Positions 27,800 through 35,609 of a stretch of DNA of 64,000 nt are shown one piece after another (position 1 is the first letter of the stretch; every line of letters starts with the position of its first letter). Source of the DNA: Actinacidiphila acidipaludis (GTDB taxonomy: Bacteria > Actinomycetota > Actinomycetes > Streptomycetales > Streptomycetaceae); the NCBI RefSeq assembly GCF_019890725.1, contig NZ_JAINZZ010000012.1, forward strand, positions 62,001 to 126,000, in the 5' to 3' direction. The notes below the pieces were generated by a model. That model had not been told where the DNA came from. It searched no databases and saw only the letters and a program-made list of their open reading frames with translations. The position numbers were made by a program, and so were the translations under genes.

Positions 27800-28276
27800 T
27801 CAGAGGTAGAAGCGGGCCACCGTCTCCGCGACGCACACCGGCTTGTCGCCGCCCTCGCGCTCGATCGTCACCCGGGTCACGAGCTGCACGCCGCCGCCAG
27901 CCTCGGTCAGCTCGGCGACCACGGCGGTCGCCCGGAGCCGCGAGCCCACCGGCACCGGCGCCGGGAAACGCACCTTGTTGACGCCGTAGTTGACGCCCAT
28001 CCGGATGCCTTCGACGCGGAAGAGCTGCGGGGTCAGTGACGGGATCAGCGACAGCGTGAGGTAGCCGTGCGCGATGGTGGTGCCGAACGGACCCTGCGCC
28101 GCACGCTCGGGGTCGACGTGGATCCACTGGTGGTCACCGGTGGCCTCGGCGAACTGGTCGATCCGCTTCTGGTCGATCTCCAGCCAGTCGGTCCAGCCCA
28201 GCTGCTCGCCGACGGCGGCACGCAGCTCGTCGATCGAGGCGAAGACGCGGGGCTGGTGCGGCACGGCCTGCGGCAT
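27800..28276 (-). CDS. MaoC-like (R)-specific enoyl-CoA hydratase
   Basis: A 158-residue hot-dog protein. The hydratase-2 motif is complete: FAEATGDHQWIHVDPERA contains the Asp-His pair, followed by FGTTIAHGYLTLSLIP. It is expected to hydrate trans-2-enoyl-CoA to (R)-3-hydroxyacyl-CoA. Length and motif match stand-alone NodN/MaoC proteins of actinobacteria. The promoter carries the same 14-mer motif as the nearby tetR gene, so regulation by that TetR is likely. Confidence 0.93.
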   Translation of the reverse strand: MPQAVPHQPRVFASIDELRAAVGEQLGWTDWLEIDQKRIDQFAEATGDHQWIHVDPERAAQGPFGTTIAHGYLTLSLIPSLTPQLFRVEGIRMGVNYGVNKVRFPAPVPVGSRLRATAVVAELTEAGGGVQLVTRVTIEREGGDKPVCVAETVARFYL

Positions 28277-28304
28277 GGGGGCTCCTCCGGGTCAAAGGCT
28301 TTCC

Positions 28305-28318
28305 AAGCGCTTGCTCAG
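28305..28318. promoter_or_regulatory. Operator-like motif in the MaoC gene promoter
   Basis: AAGCGCTTGCTCAG is identical to the motif at 26984-26997. It lies 29 nt upstream of the MaoC start and includes the palindromic core CAAGCGCTTG. Confidence 0.68.
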
Positions 28319-28403
28319 CGCGCGTGCCCAGCATGGTTTCCGGTGGCCTGGCGTGTCAACGCACGACCGCGGTGAAGCCCCCCACCGCACTAGCCGCGCC
28401 GCA

Positions 28404-29846
28404 CTACCCCCACATCGCCGGATGCCGGTCCGCCCACGGCCGGGCCCGCTCCAGCTGGGCCGACAGCGAGATCAGTGTCGCCTCGTCGCCGTAGCGGCCG
28501 CCGAGCATGACCCCGATCGGCAAGCCCTCCGCGTTCCAGTGCAGCGGCACACTGACGGCGGGCTGGCCGGTCGCGTTGTACAGCGGTGTGAACGGCGTGA
28601 ACTGCGCCAGGCCGTCGAACTCCGCCTCCGGGTCGGCGTCGTCGCGCAGGCCGCCGATCAGGGACGGGGGCTGCGCGAGCGTCGGGGAGAGGATCACGTC
28701 GTAGGTGCTGAGCAGCGCGTCGGCGACGAGCTGGCCGAGGGCGCGGAACCCGTAGAGCGCGTTCGCGAAACCGGGCCCGGTGACCCGGCCGCCCAGCCCG
28801 CGCAGGTGGCGGGTCAGCGGCATCAGCCGCTCCTCGTCCTGCGGGGCGACGGGCCACACCGTGGCCATCACCGCCCACACGGTGCTGAACGCGTCCCGCA
28901 CCGAGTCGTCCACGGGCAGGGCGAGTTCGTCGACCTGGTGGCCGAGGTCACGCAGCAGCGCGGCCGCGCCGTCGTGTGCCGCCCGGCAGTCGGGGTGCAG
29001 CCGCACGCCCGGCACCGGTGGCTCGGGCAGCGCCACGACCTTCAGCGGGCCCGGCTCGCGCTCCGCGTACGCGGCGAAGGTCTCGCCGGGCGGCAGCGAG
29101 GGCGCGCCGTAGGGGCTGCCGGGCATCGGGCCGGCGAGCACGTCGAGCAGGGCCGCCGCGTCCGCGACCGTGCGGGCGATCGGGCCCGCGGTGCTCAGCC
29201 CGCTCACGTCGTGCTGCACCGGTCCCGAACTGACGCGGCCACGGCTGGGCTTGATGCCGAACAGCCCGCACACCGAGGAGGGGATGCGGATCGAGCCGCC
29301 GCCGTCGCTGCCCTGGGCCAGGGGTGCGAGGCCCGCCGCCACCGCGGCTCCCGCGCCGCCGCTCGACCCGCCCGCGGAGCGCTCCAGGTCCCAGGGGGTG
29401 CGGGCGGGCGGGGCCACCTGGTTCTCGGTGTAGGCGGGCAGGCCGAACTCGGGGGTGTTGGTCTTGCCCAGCAGTACCGTGCCGGCGGCCCGCATCCGGG
29501 TCACCACGTGGTCGTCGGTGTCCGGCACGTGGTCGGCGAAGGCCGCCGAGCCCAGGGTGCAGCGCACACCCGCCACGAAGTTGAGGTCCTTCACCGGGAC
29601 CGGCACGCCGTGCAGCGGGGACAGCTCCCGCGCCCGGCCGTCGCGGCGGGCGGCGAGGGCCTGCGCCTCGGCCTCGGCGGCCTGCTTGCGCGCGATCTCC
29701 GGCGTGACGGTGACGAACGCGCCCAGCGACGCGTCGAGCCTGTCGATCCGCGCCAGGTAGTGCTCGGTGAGTTCGACCGGCGAGAGCGAGCCGTCCCTGA
29801 TCGCCGCGCCCTGCTCCACCGCCGTCAGATCGTGCAACTCGCCCAT
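28404..29846 (-). CDS. Amidase (amidase signature family)
   Basis: A 480-residue protein. The Ser-cisSer-Lys triad can be placed: Lys86 in PVPVKDLNF, Ser161 in SAGGSSGGAGA, and Ser185 in GSDGGGSIRIPSS with the usual 24-residue spacing between the two Ser. The C-terminal part contains YNATGQPAVSVPL, common in this family. It hydrolyses a carboxamide to an acid and ammonia; the family is too broad to name a substrate. ATG 29846 has GAAGGGACG before it. It is divergent from the penicillin-acylase-like gene. Confidence 0.92.
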   Translation of the reverse strand: MGELHDLTAVEQGAAIRDGSLSPVELTEHYLARIDRLDASLGAFVTVTPEIARKQAAEAEAQALAARRDGRARELSPLHGVPVPVKDLNFVAGVRCTLGSAAFADHVPDTDDHVVTRMRAAGTVLLGKTNTPEFGLPAYTENQVAPPARTPWDLERSAGGSSGGAGAAVAAGLAPLAQGSDGGGSIRIPSSVCGLFGIKPSRGRVSSGPVQHDVSGLSTAGPIARTVADAAALLDVLAGPMPGSPYGAPSLPPGETFAAYAEREPGPLKVVALPEPPVPGVRLHPDCRAAHDGAAALLRDLGHQVDELALPVDDSVRDAFSTVWAVMATVWPVAPQDEERLMPLTRHLRGLGGRVTGPGFANALYGFRALGQLVADALLSTYDVILSPTLAQPPSLIGGLRDDADPEAEFDGLAQFTPFTPLYNATGQPAVSVPLHWNAEGLPIGVMLGGRYGDEATLISLSAQLERARPWADRHPAMWG

Positions 29847-30115
29847 GGTCGTCCCTTCGCCGCAGCACGCCCTCGCGTTGGGCGCGATCCTCGCACTACC
29901 CACGGGTAACCGCCAGCCCCCGGGGCGCGGCCGCCGCCCGGGCGTCGATCCGCGGGCGCAGCCCTGCCGGGCGGCCCACCTGGTCGAGTTTCGGCCCTTC
30001 CTCTCCGCCGGCCGCGCCACCGACCGGGCGCTGGGGAAAAGTTGACGTATGTTCATCTTCCGGGGTGGGTGTACCGGCGGTAACCTCCGCGCACCGGCAT
30101 CCGGAAGGAGCAGAC

Positions 30116-32866
30116 ATGCCGCGACGGACCCCACGACGGATCGGCACGCTGAGAACGGTGACCGCCTCCGCCCTCCTGGCACTCGGCGCCACCCTGGTGG
30201 CCCCGATGCCACTGGCGGCCCACGCCGCCGACCCCACCACCGACTACTGCGCGAACCAGTGCGCGGACATCCTGCCCCCCGGTGAGAACGGGAACGCCAC
30301 CCTCGCCGACATCCTGGCCAACAAGGTGCTGGGCACCCGCCCCGCGCACACCATGGACCAGCTCGGGCCCTACTCCTCGCTCGCCTCGGGCTACCCGAAC
30401 CTCACCGACGCGACGATCACGAACTTCTTCAACAACTCCTCGTTCGGCGTGCCCGCCGCCCAGGTGGCCTCGGTGACCAGCCCGCGCTCGGACGTGACCA
30501 TCACCCGGGACAAGGCCACCGGAGTCCCCCACATCAAGGGCACCACCCGCTCCGGGACCGAGTTCGGCGCGGGCTACGCGGCCGCGCAGGACCGGCTGTG
30601 GCTGATGGACCTGTTCCGGCACGTCGGCCGCGGCGAGCTGTCCTCGTTCGCGGGCGGCGCGGCCGCCAACCGCGGCCTGGAGCAGGAGTTCTGGCGGCAG
30701 GCCCCGTACACCGAGGCCGATCTGCAGTCGCAGGTCGACTGGCTGGCCACCCAGGGCGGCGCGCGCGGGCAGCAGGCGCTGGCCGACGCGCAGTCGTACA
30801 TCGACGGCATCAACGCGTACATCACCGCGGCGAAGAACGGCCGCTACTTCCCGGGCGAGTACGTGCTCACCGGGCACGTCGACGCCATCACCAACGCCGG
30901 GACGATCGAGCCGTTCCAGCTCACCGACCTCATCGCGCTCGCGTCGGTGATCGGCGCGCTCTTCGGCACCGGCGGCGGGGGAGAGGTGGAGTCCGCGCTG
31001 TCGCTGCTGGCCTCCCAGCAGAAGTACGGGGTCGACCAGGGCACCCAGGTCTGGGAGTCCTTCCGGGAGCGCGACGACCCCGAGGCGATGCTGACCGTCC
31101 ACGACGGCAGTTCCTTCCCGTACGCGGGCAAGCCGGCGAACCCCCAGGGCGAGGCGCTGCCCGACCCCGGCTCGGTGGTGCCGGAACCGCTGGTCTACGA
31201 CGCGACCGGCGGCGCCACCCAGGCCACCACCAAGAGCCCGGGCGTGCTGCCGTCGAACCTGTTCTCCTCGCCGCGCAAGGGGATGTCCAACGCGCTGCTG
31301 GTCAGCGGCGCGCACACCGCCAGCGGCCACCCGATCGCCGTGTTCGGCCCGCAGACCGGCTACTTCGCGCCGCAGCTGCTGATGCTCCAGGAGCTGCAGG
31401 GCCCCGGGATCAGCGCCCGCGGCGCCTCGTTCGCCGGACTCGGCATGTACGTGGAACTCGGCCGGGGCCAGGACTACGCCTGGAGCGCCACCTCCGCCTC
31501 GCAGGACGTCACGGACACCTACGCGGTCGAGCTCTGCCAGGACTCCACGCACTACCTGTACCACGGCAGTTGCGTGCCCATGGAGAAGCTGGAGCGGACC
31601 AACTCCTGGTCGCCGACCACCGCGGACTCCACGCCCGCCGGCTCGTACCGGATGCAGGTGTGGCGGACCGCGTACGGACCGGTCGAGTACCGGGCCACGG
31701 TCGGCGGCAAGCCCGTCGCCTACACGCAGTTGCGCAGCTCCTACCGGCACGAGGCCGACTCCATCCTGGGCTTCCAGGAGCTGAACGACCCCGGCTTCGT
31801 CCATGACGCCGCCTCGTTCCAGCAGGCCGCGCAGAACATCAACTACACCTTCAACTGGTTCTACGCCGACTCCCGGCAGACCGCCTACTACAACAGCGGC
31901 ACCAACCCGGTGCGGGCGCCGGGCGTCGACCCGTCGTTCCCGGTGTGGGCGCAGGCGGCCTATGACTGGCGCGGCTGGGACCCGGCCTACAACACCGCGG
32001 ACTACACGCCGCCTTCGCAGCACCCCCAGTCGGTGAACCAGGACTACTACGTGAGCTGGAACAACAGGCAGGCCCGCGGCTACACCGCGGCCGGCTTCGG
32101 GGACGGCTCGGTGCACCGCGGCAACCTGCTCGACGCCCGGGTCAAGGCCCTTGTCCAGCAAGGGGCGGTGACCAGGTCCGCCCTGGTCAAGGCGATGGAG
32201 GACGCGGCGCTGACCGACCTGCGCGGCGAGGACGTGCTGCCCGACCTGCTCCAGGTCGTCAACAGCGCGCCCGTCACCGATCCCCAGGAGGCCACCGCCG
32301 TCCAGCAGTTGACGCAGTGGGCCCAGGACGGCACCAAGCGCCGCGAGACCTCGGCCGGTTCGCACACCTACGCCGACGCGACCGCGGTGCGGCTGATGGA
32401 CGCCTGGTGGCCGCTGCTGATCCAGGGCGAGTTCGAGCCCGGGCTCGGCAGCGACCTGTACAGCGCGCTCACCGCCGACCTGACCGTCGACGAGTCGCCC
32501 TCCGCCGGGCACGGGCCGACCGGGTCGCACGCGGGCAGCTCGTTCCAGTACGGCTGGTGGTCCTACGCGGACAAGGACCTGCGCGCGGTGCTCGGCAAGC
32601 CCGTGCAGGGCGGCCTCGCCCGGACCTACTGCGGCGGCGGGCAGCTCTCCGCCTGCCGCGACATGCTGCTGTCCACCCTGAAGCAGGCCGCCGCGGTCCC
32701 CGCGAACACCGTGTACCCCGGTGACGACGGCGGCTGCTCGGCCGGCGACCAGTGGTGCGCCGACTCGATCGTCCAGCGGCCACTCGGCGGCGTCACCGAC
32801 GACCGGATCAGCTGGCAGAACCGGCCCACCTTCCAGCAGGTCGTGGAGTTCCCCGCCCACCGCTGA
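30116..32866 (+). CDS. Secreted penicillin acylase-family Ntn hydrolase
   Basis: A 916-residue precursor. An N-terminal signal peptide (Arg-rich start, hydrophobic core ALLALGATLVAPMPL, cut near AHA-AD) is followed by the alpha chain with GAGYAAAQDRLWLMDLFRH, a hallmark of this family. Autocatalytic cleavage is expected before Ser391 in KGMSNALLVSG, which becomes the N-terminal nucleophile of the beta chain. Homologues deacylate penicillins, N-acyl-homoserine lactones or lipopeptides such as echinocandin. The ATG has GGAAGGAG upstream. It acts outside the cell; the natural substrate is unknown. Confidence 0.93.
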   Translation: MPRRTPRRIGTLRTVTASALLALGATLVAPMPLAAHAADPTTDYCANQCADILPPGENGNATLADILANKVLGTRPAHTMDQLGPYSSLASGYPNLTDATITNFFNNSSFGVPAAQVASVTSPRSDVTITRDKATGVPHIKGTTRSGTEFGAGYAAAQDRLWLMDLFRHVGRGELSSFAGGAAANRGLEQEFWRQAPYTEADLQSQVDWLATQGGARGQQALADAQSYIDGINAYITAAKNGRYFPGEYVLTGHVDAITNAGTIEPFQLTDLIALASVIGALFGTGGGGEVESALSLLASQQKYGVDQGTQVWESFRERDDPEAMLTVHDGSSFPYAGKPANPQGEALPDPGSVVPEPLVYDATGGATQATTKSPGVLPSNLFSSPRKGMSNALLVSGAHTASGHPIAVFGPQTGYFAPQLLMLQELQGPGISARGASFAGLGMYVELGRGQDYAWSATSASQDVTDTYAVELCQDSTHYLYHGSCVPMEKLERTNSWSPTTADSTPAGSYRMQVWRTAYGPVEYRATVGGKPVAYTQLRSSYRHEADSILGFQELNDPGFVHDAASFQQAAQNINYTFNWFYADSRQTAYYNSGTNPVRAPGVDPSFPVWAQAAYDWRGWDPAYNTADYTPPSQHPQSVNQDYYVSWNNRQARGYTAAGFGDGSVHRGNLLDARVKALVQQGAVTRSALVKAMEDAALTDLRGEDVLPDLLQVVNSAPVTDPQEATAVQQLTQWAQDGTKRRETSAGSHTYADATAVRLMDAWWPLLIQGEFEPGLGSDLYSALTADLTVDESPSAGHGPTGSHAGSSFQYGWWSYADKDLRAVLGKPVQGGLARTYCGGGQLSACRDMLLSTLKQAAAVPANTVYPGDDGGCSAGDQWCADSIVQRPLGGVTDDRISWQNRPTFQQVVEFPAHR

Positions 32867-32895
32867 CCGGTCTCAGCGGCGGCGGGGCGCGCGGA

Positions 32896-32941
32896 CCGGG
32901 TGCCCCGGACCTGCTCCGGCAGGATTCCTCCGGGCACCCGG
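32896..32941. terminator. Hairpin between convergent genes (probable terminator)
   Basis: CCGGGTGCCC (32896-32905) and its complement GGGCACCCGG (32932-32941) enclose a smaller CCGGA-CCTGC-TCCGG hairpin. The structure lies 30 nt after the acylase stop and in front of the end of the convergent hydrolase gene. There is no U-run, as usual in Streptomyces. Confidence 0.5.
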
Positions 32942-33034
32942 GCCGTTGCGCGGTTGCTGTGCGGACCGAGGCGCCCGGCCCGCCGCCTCCGCGTCCGGCC
33001 CGGCACCCGGCCGGCCAGAGCGGCGGCCCGCGCG

Positions 33035-34516
33035 TCAGACCTTGGTCGCGCGCAGCACCAGCCGGGCCAGCTCCTCGTGGCAGATGTCGCTGTGGGCGCC
33101 GGACGGCGGTCCGCCTGCGCAGACCACGGCCGAGGCGTCGACGCTCACACAGCCGCCCCCGGGGAACGGGCCGGCCAGCGCGGCCGCCAGCGTCAGCACG
33201 GGCGTGCCGTCCAGCGACTGGAAGCCGTCGTGGCCCATGGCGCCCCAGCGGTCGCCGAAGCCCAGCAGCGACTCGTCCTCCCCGGCGATCCGCGAGGCCA
33301 GCGGATAGAAGACCGACAGGGCCTGGTCGTGGCTGGAGTGGCACGCCACGACGGGCCCGGTGACGCGCTGCTGCATGCCGTGCAGCGCGCCGCCCTTGGC
33401 GTCGAAGGGCAGCGGCCCGCTGAAGGTGTAGTGCGAGAACGCGCCCTGCAGCAGGGTCACCGAGGCCACCCGTACCCCCGGCGGCAGGCCGCGCAGCGCG
33501 AAGGACACCAGCCGGGCCCCGAAGCTGTGCCCGACCAGGTGCACCCGCACGCCTGGCGCGGCGGCGGCGAGCCCGCCCAGGAGAGGCCCGAGCCCCTGCT
33601 CGCCGACGGTCCCCGCCCGGCGCTTCATCGCGTAGTACGTCGCCTGCCGCAGCAGCTCCTTGGCGCCGTCCCACACCCGCCCGCCCAGACCGCCGAGGAT
33701 CGTCTCGCCCTGGGCGGGCGCGACCGGGCAGCCCACCTGCGCGAGGGCGTCGGCGAGCACGTCGCACATCGCGGCCGGATCGCCGGCCAGCAACTGCGGC
33801 TCGATGCCCGCGGCGGCGGACGCCATGTCCTCGGCGAGGACGGAGGCCACCGCCGCCTGCGGTGCCACGCCGGTGAGCCGGCGGACCAGCCCGGCGAACT
33901 CCGCCAGCCGCTCGGGTTCTTCGGGCTGCTGGGCGAGCAGGTCCGCGATGCGGGCCACCACGTCCTCACTGCCGGGGAAGACGGCCGCCAGATCCGCCCG
34001 GGTGCGCGCGTCCAGGGCGGAGCCGCCGGCGGCGGGAGCGGCGGAAGGGGTGCCGCCGACGGCCGGGGCGGCGAGGGCGGGACCGCCGGCGGCCGGCGCG
34101 GCGAGGGCGGCGGCGTGCGGGAAGTCCGGGATCGGCTCGTCGCTGAACCGCATCGACGGCCAGTGCACGCCCACGTAGCCGAACCGGGCCTTCGGGGCGG
34201 CGGCCACCAGCCCGGGGAAGGGGGCGTAGAACCGGTCGTACAGCGCGTTGGCCGTGGACAGGTCGTTGTTCCAGCCGTGCGAGAAGACCACCAGGTCGGT
34301 CAGCCCGCGGGCGCCGGACAGCAGCGCGTCGCGCTGATGCGGGTCCGGATCGCCGCCGGCGTCGAAGGTCAGGTCCCAGTACGGCTGCACGCTCGTCACT
34401 TGTGTCACGCTGGTCGCGCTCACCCCGGCGTCCACGGCCACGGCTTCCCCCTCGAAACGTGCGGCGTTCCGCCCGGGAGCGCCGCTATTGTCCGCTGTGC
34501 GCCGCATCATCCTCAT
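33035..34516 (-). CDS. Alpha/beta hydrolase-fold protein
   Basis: A 493-residue protein. The N-terminal part has DLVVFSHGWNNDLSTANALY, an oxyanion-type HGW motif. The nucleophile elbow VHLVGHSFGARLVS gives a Ser near residue 330, and an acidic/His-rich C-terminal part follows (CHSSHDQALSVFYPL). Between them lie an Ala/Pro/Gly linker with 10-residue repeats (about residues 137-165) and a long helical insert. No signal peptide is evident. It resembles large Streptomyces hydrolases of unknown substrate that are often misnamed. The family is clear; the function is not. Confidence 0.8.
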   Translation of the reverse strand: MRMMRRTADNSGAPGRNAARFEGEAVAVDAGVSATSVTQVTSVQPYWDLTFDAGGDPDPHQRDALLSGARGLTDLVVFSHGWNNDLSTANALYDRFYAPFPGLVAAAPKARFGYVGVHWPSMRFSDEPIPDFPHAAALAAPAAGGPALAAPAVGGTPSAAPAAGGSALDARTRADLAAVFPGSEDVVARIADLLAQQPEEPERLAEFAGLVRRLTGVAPQAAVASVLAEDMASAAAGIEPQLLAGDPAAMCDVLADALAQVGCPVAPAQGETILGGLGGRVWDGAKELLRQATYYAMKRRAGTVGEQGLGPLLGGLAAAAPGVRVHLVGHSFGARLVSFALRGLPPGVRVASVTLLQGAFSHYTFSGPLPFDAKGGALHGMQQRVTGPVVACHSSHDQALSVFYPLASRIAGEDESLLGFGDRWGAMGHDGFQSLDGTPVLTLAAALAGPFPGGGCVSVDASAVVCAGGPPSGAHSDICHEELARLVLRATKV

Positions 34517-34665
34517 CGCACGGGAAACCGTCCATCCCTCGGGCGGGTGAATACGCAGCAGTTACGCACGGACGGCAGGGGCGTGCGGGCCGCGAGCCGC
34601 CGCCGGGGGCGCACCACGCGTCCCGGATGTGGCGCGGCGCAGCTTCCGGCCCTTCCGTGGATGTG

Positions 34666-34682
34666 ACCGACCGCTTAGTATG
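34666..34682. promoter_or_regulatory. TetR-type operator-like site before the SDR operon
   Basis: ACCGACCGCTTAGTATG shares its outer halves (ACCGAC and GTATG) and its exact 17-nt length with ACCGACTGGTCGGTATG at 43374-43390; 12 of 17 positions are identical. It is about 85 nt upstream of the SDR start. Confidence 0.62.
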
Positions 34683-34766
34683 CGAGCGTGGGCGGATCGG
34701 CCCGCGCATGCCGGAGCCGCATGCGGGGCCACGTCCGACCGGACACCGAGTCGAAGGAGACACGTC

Positions 34767-35609
34767 GTGGTCGTGGAAGCCCTGCGCGACGCCCGGGTGG
34801 TCGTCACCGGTGCGGGCGGCGGCATCGGAGCCGCGCTCGCCCGCCGCTTCGCCGCCGAGGGCGCCCGGGTCGTCGTCAACGACCTCGACGCCGACGCCGC
34901 CCGCAAGGTGGCCGACGAGATCGGCGCGGCGGTCGTCCCCGGTGACGCCTCCGGCATCGTGCCCGCGGCCCGCACCGCGCTCGGCGGCGGCATCGACGTC
35001 TTCTGCGCGAACGCCGGCGTCGGCACCGGCGGGGGTCCCGAGGCCGACGACGCCGCCTGGGAACTCGCCTGGGACGTCAATGTCATGGCCCACGTCCGCG
35101 CCGCCCGCGCCCTGCTGCCGGAATGGCTCGAGCGCGGTGAGGGCCGGTTCGTCTCGACCGTGTCCGCCGCGGGCCTGCTCACCATGATCGGCGCCGCGCC
35201 CTACTCCGTGACCAAGCACGGCGCCCTGGCCTTCGCCGAGTGGCTGTCCCTGACCTACCGGCACCGCGGTGTGCGGGTGCACGCGGTGTGCCCGCAGGGC
35301 GTGCGCACCGCGATGCTGCGGTCGGCGGGCGCGGCCGGCGAACTCGTGCTCGCCCCGGGCGCGATCGAACCGGAGGACGTGGCGCAGGCGGTGATGGACG
35401 GCATCGCCGAGGAGCGGTTCCTGATCCTCCCGCACCCCGAGGTCGCGGAGTACTACGCAGCCCGCGCCGCCGAGCCGGAGCGCTGGCTCGGCGGCATGAA
35501 CAAGCTGCAGCGCGGCTTCGAAGCGCTGCAGACACGAGAGGGCGGGGCCGGCGCCGGGGCCGCCCCCGCGGCAGAGACCCAGGCGGCCCCCGAAGGAGGC
35601 CGGGCATGA
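34767..35609 (+). CDS. Short-chain dehydrogenase/reductase
   Basis: A 280-residue SDR. The cofactor motif is TGAGGGIG, the NAG motif is CANAGVG, and the catalytic Ser and Tyr-x-x-x-Lys are in STVSAAG and YSVTK. The Asp in VVNDLD after strand 2 favours NAD(H). The GTG at 34767 has AAGGAGA before it. It is the first gene of an operon (SDR, acyl-CoA ligase, TetR, quinone reductase) and its stop overlaps the ligase start. It likely acts on a hydroxyacyl-CoA or related alcohol. Confidence 0.92.
   Translation: MVVEALRDARVVVTGAGGGIGAALARRFAAEGARVVVNDLDADAARKVADEIGAAVVPGDASGIVPAARTALGGGIDVFCANAGVGTGGGPEADDAAWELAWDVNVMAHVRAARALLPEWLERGEGRFVSTVSAAGLLTMIGAAPYSVTKHGALAFAEWLSLTYRHRGVRVHAVCPQGVRTAMLRSAGAAGELVLAPGAIEPEDVAQAVMDGIAEERFLILPHPEVAEYYAARAAEPERWLGGMNKLQRGFEALQTREGGAGAGAAPAAETQAAPEGGRA

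Noticed and set aside
30053-32860. A 935-codon open frame on the minus strand opposite the penicillin-acylase-like gene
   Set aside because: It mirrors a well-supported gene, is rich in Arg/Gly/Val/His as expected for an antisense shadow in GC-rich DNA, and has no recognisable domain.
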